From positions 1 through 48,403 of the forward strand of contig JARSSP010000026.1 of the NCBI GenBank assembly GCA_029624675.1: DNA of 48,403 nucleotides. The letters are read 5' to 3'. A program made the translations under genes and the position numbers. The DNA comes from Candidatus Contendibacter sp. (GTDB lineage Bacteria; Pseudomonadota; Gammaproteobacteria; Competibacterales; Competibacteraceae). This document shows, piece by piece, positions 43,893 through 48,403 of the stretch (within the stretch, counting starts at the first letter, position 1; the number at the start of each line of letters is the position of its first letter). A model generated the notes under the pieces. The model made no database searches. It had not been told where the DNA came from and worked only from the letters and a program-made list of their open reading frames with translations.

Positions 43893-45566
43893 GGAGCCGC
43901 CCCGCACCGCCAGGGGGCCGGATGTATCTTTTTTGGAGCATTTTGACTCCGAGCCGTCGTACTCCTTGGCAAAGGCCGAACACGTCCATTCCCACACGTT
44001 CCCTAGCATGTCGTTCAACTTCCAGGCGTTCGGCTGAAATGAGCCCACCGGGGCCGTGAATTCGTAGCCGTCACTACAGGGAAAAGCTGATGACCAACCA
44101 TGCTCCTTATTCGCTACGTTGGCATAACCGCACGCCGAAGTATCCCCTCCATCACCCCAATACCGCGCGCCCGTCGTCCCCGCTCGCGCCGCGTATTCCC
44201 ACTCGGCTTCACTCGGCAGCCGGTAGTTCCGACCCGTCTCCTTCGTCAACCACCCCAAATATTGGTTAGCGTCGTTCCAACTGACGCACACCACCGGGTG
44301 GCTGTCCGCCTGCTCGTAACCCGGTTTGCGCCAGTTCAAGCCCGCCCGCCAGTCCCACTGATCACTCTTGGCGTCGTACGCGTAGCAGCCCTTCGCGCCC
44401 ACATCGCGTTCGGCATCCGTCCGGTAGCCAGCCGCCTCCACGAACCGCCGGAATTCTCCCACCGTCACTTCCGTCTGCCCCAGCGCGAACGCGCGCTCGA
44501 TCCTGACCCGATGCCGCCGTTCCCTCCCGGCCTCTTTATCCGGTTCCCGTCCCGTTTCGCTTTCCGGGCTGCCCATCCAAAACTCTCCCGCCCCGATCAC
44601 CACCAGCGCCGGGCCTCGCGTCCCATCACTCAGCGTGTCCCGGAAGATTTGGCCTGGTTGCGGACGACTGCCTTCCGGCGGCGCTTCCTGCGAAGCCGGT
44701 GGCCGGGACGGGGACGGCACGCTGGCGACGGCCACCGGCGCTGGGGTCGGCGTGGGGGTCGGCGTGGGGGTCGGCGCGGCGTCGATCAAATAGATCGGCT
44801 TGCGTCCAAACGCGCCATACAACCACGGCTCCTGAGTTCTGGTGGTGGCTTCCAGCACGTCTTCCCGCACCGCGCCAAACAAATTCGATAACGGCAGCGG
44901 GTCCTGGCGGTAATTCCGCAGATAGTTCAGCAGCGCCGTCGTGAACAGGCTGTTGGGGCCGCGCCCTTCCTGCGCCTTCGTTCCGCCTTTCGCCGCGTAG
45001 GCGACGTAGACCTGGCCGCTCGGCTCCACCGGCTTCAGGCCCTTTCCCACCCAGTCCTTGGTCCGGCCGTCCGCCAGGCGCATTTGATTGGCCAGGGGAT
45101 TGTCCCGGCAGGCGTCCAGGATCACCAGTCCATAGTTCCGCGCGCCGCCGACCTGGGTCAACACCACCTCCAGCGGCACCGCTTCCAACGGCGCCCGGCT
45201 CTCGTGCTGGAGCTTGGCGGTCACCGGAATCAGATAGTTCGTCCCTCCCACTTCCATGCCGTGCCCGGAAAAGTACACCACCGCCGCCGCCGCCCCTCGC
45301 GCCTGTTCGCCGAAGTCCCCCAGCGCCGTTTCCATCTCGGTCTTGCCCTGGTCCAGCAGCGGCCCCGTCACGCGAAAACCCAGTTCGGTCAAAGCCTTGG
45401 CCATTTCCTTCGCATCGCGTTCCGTGGCGTTCAGGCGGGGCGCATGGGCATAGTTGCCGTTGCCGATCACCAGCGCCACCCGTTCCGCCGCGTCCGCCGC
45501 CGGCAATCCGCCCAACGCCGCCAGCGCCACGATCAGCAACCCGATTCCCCAACCTCGCCCGCTCAT
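43791..45566 (-). CDS. Exported caspase-like protease fused to a variable-ended FGE/C-type-lectin-fold domain (copy C)
   Basis: 591 residues from ATG 45566, with AGGGGGAC upstream (an ATG at 45593 is also possible). Signal peptide about 1-26; caspase domain about 27-270 with His102 (YFSGHGME) and Cys153 (LDACRDN). A PT repeat and a linker nearly shared with copy A (RPQPGQ-x-FRDTLSDG) lead to an FGE-type domain (about 345-591): PSEAEWEYAARAG, GNVWEWTC, RGGSWN, then GFRLARSL. The end has the clearest diversity-generating layout of the three. This is the largest family member; the FGE part probably recognises ligand outside the cell membrane. Confidence 0.92.
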   Translation of the reverse strand: MSGRGWGIGLLIVALAALGGLPAADAAERVALVIGNGNYAHAPRLNATERDAKEMAKALTELGFRVTGPLLDQGKTEMETALGDFGEQARGAAAAVVYFSGHGMEVGGTNYLIPVTAKLQHESRAPLEAVPLEVVLTQVGGARNYGLVILDACRDNPLANQMRLADGRTKDWVGKGLKPVEPSGQVYVAYAAKGGTKAQEGRGPNSLFTTALLNYLRNYRQDPLPLSNLFGAVREDVLEATTRTQEPWLYGAFGRKPIYLIDAAPTPTPTPTPTPAPVAVASVPSPSRPPASQEAPPEGSRPQPGQIFRDTLSDGTRGPALVVIGAGEFWMGSPESETGREPDKEAGRERRHRVRIERAFALGQTEVTVGEFRRFVEAAGYRTDAERDVGAKGCYAYDAKSDQWDWRAGLNWRKPGYEQADSHPVVCVSWNDANQYLGWLTKETGRNYRLPSEAEWEYAARAGTTGARYWGDGGDTSACGYANVANKEHGWSSAFPCSDGYEFTAPVGSFQPNAWKLNDMLGNVWEWTCSAFAKEYDGSESKCSKKDTSGPLAVRGGSWNSIPAWVRSALRDRDAPADRHSSRGFRLARSL

Positions 45567-45634
45567 CACCGCCGTCCCCCTGTTGCTTCGCATGGAAAAT
45601 GATTGTAACTAAAGTGCAATGTAACCGCTGACTC

Positions 45635-45653
45635 CCCCCCTTTGAAAAAGGGG
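45635..45653. repeat. Dispersed palindrome CCCCTTTGAAAAAGGGG type
   Basis: Second good copy of the palindrome at 13996-14018, again in a spacer beside a caspase gene. Confidence 0.6.
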
Positions 45654-45683
45654 AACTGAGCGGTTATTTCAGTCCCGCACGGC

Positions 45684-45759
45684 GATGGGTTTCGCTACGC
45701 TCAACCCATCCTACAACCCATTGTTCTTTCGTAGGATGGGTTGAGGAACGAAACCCATC
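45684..45759. repeat. REP-type inverted pair (GATGGGTTTCG / CGAAACCCATC)
   Basis: Two facing copies of a dispersed repeat, 45684-45714 and 45731-45759. The first reads GATGGGTTTCGCTACGCTCA then ACCCATCCTAC; the second is its near reverse complement. This is a widespread gammaproteobacterial palindrome, probably spread by a REP-associated transposase, and the pair would fold into a large hairpin between convergently placed 5' and 3' ends. Confidence 0.8.
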
Positions 45760-45810
45760 AATACGAGGCAAAACCACCAATGGGTCTGAACGGCTACCCC
45801 GCAACGGGAA

Positions 45811-47262
45811 TCACGGGTGAAACTCGACGATTACCTTGGCCGCCGCCGCCTTGCCGCCCGCGCCGACGGCGGGCTTGGCTTCCGCCGCCGTGGAACGCAC
45901 GCTTTTCGCCGCCCAGAGGCCCGCCGGCGACAAACGGGCAAAAACCTTTTGCTTGGGATCGAGGCGGCTCTCGCGAATGCCCTTTTCATGCAACCCCAGC
46001 GGTTCGGGCGTGACCAGCGCGACGATCAGGGTGGTCGAGGCTGGCGCCTTGGCCTTCAACCCCCAGTTGGCGGTATCCGAGGGCGGCAGCTTCACCGCAG
46101 CGCCCGCTTCAAGCCGAGTTTCCGCCATCCAATCGTTGGGAAACAGCACGGTGGCCTCCTCGCTGCCGCTGTCCACGGCAACCACACTGAGATAACCGCC
46201 TCGATCCGGCGGCAGTTGCAGTTGCAGGGTGTACCACTGGCCGATCTTGACGCGCTCGCCCCGGTCGGTGGCCAGGGTCATCCCGGAATCGCCATACGGG
46301 GCTAGCAATTCCTCGAACTGCGTCCACAACTCCCCGCGTGGATTCTCGCGGGTGTTGGAAACCAGCGCGAGGTCCTTCTTGAACAGTTCCGGATTGCCTT
46401 GCAGTTGCGGGGTGAACTGATTCTCCTTGGGTTTGACGTTGGTCTGGATGAACGCGGCCGCTCGATCGCGCAATGCCTGGGGCGTGATGTTGGACGGCGA
46501 TTGGGCGGCCTTGAACGCTTCGTTCAGGCCCAGGGTGAAATAGCTGCCGTTGCTGGACGCGCGCGAGCGTTGGTCGTCCCGGGCCGCGTTGATGGCCACG
46601 TAGCGGGCGCCGGCGGGCGGATCGCGATGGTTGGGATCGTGCTCGACCGCGCCGACAGTTTTGGCCGGAATGTCGAAGTAGCCCAGACCTTTCACTTCGC
46701 CGGTCGTCGCCGGGGCGTAATTCGACGCGGCCAAGGGAACGAGGCCCCGGTTCGAGATCGATTTGTCCACCGTGCCGCTGTGGCAGGCATCCACCAGCAT
46801 CAGCAATTCGCCGCCTTTCATCGCACCGATCAGCGCGCCGATTTCGTCGTCCAGCAACACGTTGCGGGCTTCGTCCCCTTGCCACGTGGAGTCGTGCAGG
46901 ATCAGGGCTTCGTCCTTGCCGTCCGCTTCGTCGCCGTTGGTGTCCTTGAACTGCGCGCCGTGACCGCTGAAATAGAACAGGGCGCGGTCACCGTCGCCGA
47001 GGTTGCCGACCAATCGTTGCAGCGCGGCGTGGACGTTGGCGTAGGTCGCTTGCCGATCTTGCAAGACCTCGACCTCGGTGAAGCCCAGCAGCGGCGCCCA
47101 TTGCCGCATGATATTGATGTCGATATCGATTCCCGGCAGGGAATTGGCGTGTTGGTATGCGCCCACGCCGACCAGCAGCGCCCGGTTGGCGGCCTGGGCG
47201 GTTCCCGCCAGCAGCAGCGCGGCACCCAACACGCCGACCCTGAGAGATTTGGCTCCGTACAT
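45811..47262 (-). CDS. Exported metacaspase-like protease with DUF4384 domain
   Basis: 483 residues; CAGGGAGAC precedes the ATG. Signal peptide about 1-24; caspase domain about 25-270 with His101 in YFSGHGAQ, the acidic loop DTNGDEADGKDE and Cys160 in VDACHSG. A DUF4384 domain follows (about 325-430; GYLSVVAVDSGSEEATVLFP). The Ala/Lys-rich tail is low complexity. A 28-codon reading frame with its own strong ribosome-binding site lies 24 bp upstream, and both follow the ECF-type promoter-like motif at 47437-47463. Confidence 0.93.
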   Translation of the reverse strand: MYGAKSLRVGVLGAALLLAGTAQAANRALLVGVGAYQHANSLPGIDIDINIMRQWAPLLGFTEVEVLQDRQATYANVHAALQRLVGNLGDGDRALFYFSGHGAQFKDTNGDEADGKDEALILHDSTWQGDEARNVLLDDEIGALIGAMKGGELLMLVDACHSGTVDKSISNRGLVPLAASNYAPATTGEVKGLGYFDIPAKTVGAVEHDPNHRDPPAGARYVAINAARDDQRSRASSNGSYFTLGLNEAFKAAQSPSNITPQALRDRAAAFIQTNVKPKENQFTPQLQGNPELFKKDLALVSNTRENPRGELWTQFEELLAPYGDSGMTLATDRGERVKIGQWYTLQLQLPPDRGGYLSVVAVDSGSEEATVLFPNDWMAETRLEAGAAVKLPPSDTANWGLKAKAPASTTLIVALVTPEPLGLHEKGIRESRLDPKQKVFARLSPAGLWAAKSVRSTAAEAKPAVGAGGKAAAAKVIVEFHP

Positions 47263-47286
47263 CGTGGCGTCTCCCTGGCGTGAAGA

Positions 47287-47373
47287 TCAGCGGCGGGCCA
47301 CGAAGGCACGGTCGGCGGGTGGCTGCCGGCCAGTTTCGGCGACGACGAGCGGCGGTTGCGGCGTGGCGGTCAT
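47287..47373 (-). CDS. Possible small leader protein of the caspase gene
   Basis: 28 codons: ATG at 47373, TGA at 47287. AAAGGAG stands eight bases before the ATG, one of the best ribosome-binding sites in the window, so translation is likely. The product (MTATPQPPLVVAETG, then RQPPADRAFVARR) has no recognisable domain. It could be a regulatory leader or a small partner of the caspase encoded 24 bp downstream. Confidence 0.4.
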   Translation of the reverse strand: MTATPQPPLVVAETGRQPPADRAFVARR

Positions 47374-47436
47374 GGGTGGGCTCTCCTTTCGGGATTTATG
47401 GATGATGAGACGATGGAACGTTGTTTTTATAAAGGC

Positions 47437-47463
47437 TTGACGGACACGCGGAGTCTTTCCGAC
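47437..47463 (-). promoter_or_regulatory. Candidate ECF-sigma promoter upstream of caspase gene (second copy)
   Basis: Minus strand: GTCGGAAA, then CGCGTGTCCGTCAA, 63 bp before the small leader ATG. Shares both blocks and their exact spacing with 13913-13939, while the central bases differ. Confidence 0.5.
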
Positions 47464-47556
47464 TGGGTGGCGATGCGGGCTTCCGAGCCGTGCGTTGACC
47501 GTCTCTTCCCGCGTGCGCCATACTGCATTGCCCCGTTTGCTCGATCTCCCTCCGCC

Positions 47557-48403
47557 ATGCCCACCCCGCACCCTCATGACGTTTTCGTACGCGACTTCCT
47601 GGCCGATCTCGACCAGGCGCGAGCGTTCCTTGGTCTGGTTCTGCCGTCCGCTTTTCAGGCTGAATTCGATCTGGATACGCTGGTGGCCGAACCGACCAGC
47701 CTGATTGACGAGACCCTGAACGAACTGCAATCCGACCTGCTGTTCTCGCTGACCACGGCTGGAGGGGAATCGCGCCAGGTGTATCTGCTGTTCGAACACA
47801 AATCGTATCTGGACCGTGGGTTGCTCGTCCAACTGCTGGGCTATTTGGGCCGGCTGTACGGCAAGCAGCTTCAGCGAGCCCCTATTCTGCCGCTGGTGCT
47901 GTACCACGGCGTGGCGCGATTCACGCTCTCGCGCCGCTTTGGTGAGGAGTTCGACCTGACCGCCGCGCAACGGGCGTTGCTAGAGCCTTACTTGCCGGAT
48001 TTCGGCTATCTGCTCTATGACCTGAGTGACTGGCGGCCGACTGCCGAACCACCGCTGGCGATACAGGTCTTTCTCGAAGCCTTGCGCGGCGCGGCCAGCG
48101 GCAACCTGGAGCGCACTCGGCGCTTGCTGGAGCTGGCGGCGCGCCTGTTCGGAGAACGCAACGGCGCCCGCATCGTCCATGCCTTGTTAGCTTACCTGTT
48201 CCGCGTCACCCCGCTGCCCCCCGACACCGTGCGTGATCTGCTGTCCAACCCCCGACCTGAACTGGAGAACGCCATGCTCACCGCTGCCCAGCAGCTTTAT
48301 CAACGCGGCCATCGCGAAGGCAAAATCGAAGGCAAAATCGAAGGCAAGATCGAAGGCAAGATCGAAGGCAAGATCGAAGGCAAGATCGAAGGCAAGATCG
48401 AAG
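47557..48403 (+). CDS. Rpn/YhgA-type PD-(D/E)XK nuclease family protein, 3' end outside window
   Basis: 282 codons are visible from ATG 47557; no stop before the window ends. The N-terminus has HDVFVRDFLADLDQARAFL and the nuclease-like motif Asp60 (QSDLLF) with Glu80 and Lys82 (LFEHKS), diagnostic for the Rpn family formerly called putative transposase. Family members are recombination-promoting DNA endonucleases. From about residue 254 the chain becomes tandem GKIE units, coded by a 12-bp repeat (GGCAAGATCGAA) running off the right edge. The repeat is prone to slippage. Divergent from the caspase-DUF4384 gene. Confidence 0.85.
   Translation, partial: MPTPHPHDVFVRDFLADLDQARAFLGLVLPSAFQAEFDLDTLVAEPTSLIDETLNELQSDLLFSLTTAGGESRQVYLLFEHKSYLDRGLLVQLLGYLGRLYGKQLQRAPILPLVLYHGVARFTLSRRFGEEFDLTAAQRALLEPYLPDFGYLLYDLSDWRPTAEPPLAIQVFLEALRGAASGNLERTRRLLELAARLFGERNGARIVHALLAYLFRVTPLPPDTVRDLLSNPRPELENAMLTAAQQLYQRGHREGKIEGKIEGKIEGKIEGKIEGKIEGKIE
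48319..48403 (+). repeat. 12-bp tandem repeats encoding GKIE
   Basis: At least seven copies of GGCAA(A/G)ATCGAA, continuing to the window edge. The first two use AAA for Lys, the rest AAG, so the later units are recent duplications. Confidence 0.95.

Noticed and set aside
47287..47970. Long leftward frame of 227 codons
   Set aside because: It is antisense to the clear Rpn-type gene starting at 47557 and has no recognisable domain; only its last 28 codons, with their own start and ribosome-binding site, are kept as a possible leader.

Overview
The window reads as chromosomal DNA of a high-GC gammaproteobacterium. OmpA-type envelope proteins, DUF4384 proteins, Rpn-type ORFs and dispersed gammaproteobacterial palindromes would fit an uncultured glycogen-accumulating lineage such as Competibacteraceae, but that placement is an inference. 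No rRNA, tRNA or CRISPR array was seen. Composition is mosaic by eye: about 1-9.8 kb is near 47-50% GC, most of 11.3-40 kb and 41.4-48.4 kb is near 65%, 20.75-22.73 kb is intermediate, and 40.02-41.05 kb is strongly AT-rich.

Layout. (1) 168-11198: a phospho-signalling block. A leftward coupled operon (Ser/Thr kinase, polysaccharide deacetylase, GNAT acetyltransferase broken by an amber codon) diverges from a rightward set (PP2C phosphatase, caspase-TM-FHA protein, FHA protein, kinase-vWA-FHA protein). (2) 11313-22733: five caspase-like proteins, two of them each overlapping a gene for an OmpA-type peptidoglycan-binding protein by 4 bp, plus lipoproteins. (3) 22755-30648: an FHA-like protein, a SEDS (FtsW/RodA) protein with FHA-like N-terminal domains, an ECF-type sigma factor and a large penicillin-binding transpeptidase. 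(4) 30667-33736: a broken and an intact PIN toxin-antitoxin pair flanking a caspase-FGE gene. (5) 33992-41042: a rightward run of DUF4384 proteins and caspases ending in a caspase-SH3 gene and an M23 endopeptidase. (6) 41091-48403: a kinase-FGE protein, a caspase-FGE protein, a caspase-DUF4384 protein and an Rpn-type nuclease cut by the window edge.

In total there are eleven caspase-like proteins (all with visible His/Cys dyads and export signals), three Ser/Thr kinases, one PP2C and five FHA or FHA-like proteins, interleaved with cell-wall enzymes (SEDS, PBP, deacetylase, M23, OmpA). My working model (inference) is an envelope surveillance or remodelling network: cytoplasmic kinases, phosphatase and FHA domains read and write phospho-threonine, while exported caspases, FGE/C-type-lectin-fold domains, DUF4384 and OmpA domains act in the periplasm.

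The most striking pattern is that three caspase-FGE genes (14139-15752, 31442-32944, 43791-45566) end in a highly variable segment followed by a near-identical 3' cassette: constant codons for GFRLAR, a pyrimidine-rich spacer, a GC-rich hairpin with a T-run and a perfect TTATCCACA. This resembles the variable region, IMH and hairpin of diversity-generating retroelement targets, which would make these proteins hypervariable sensors joined to a protease. No reverse transcriptase or template repeat lies in the window, so this part is a hypothesis.
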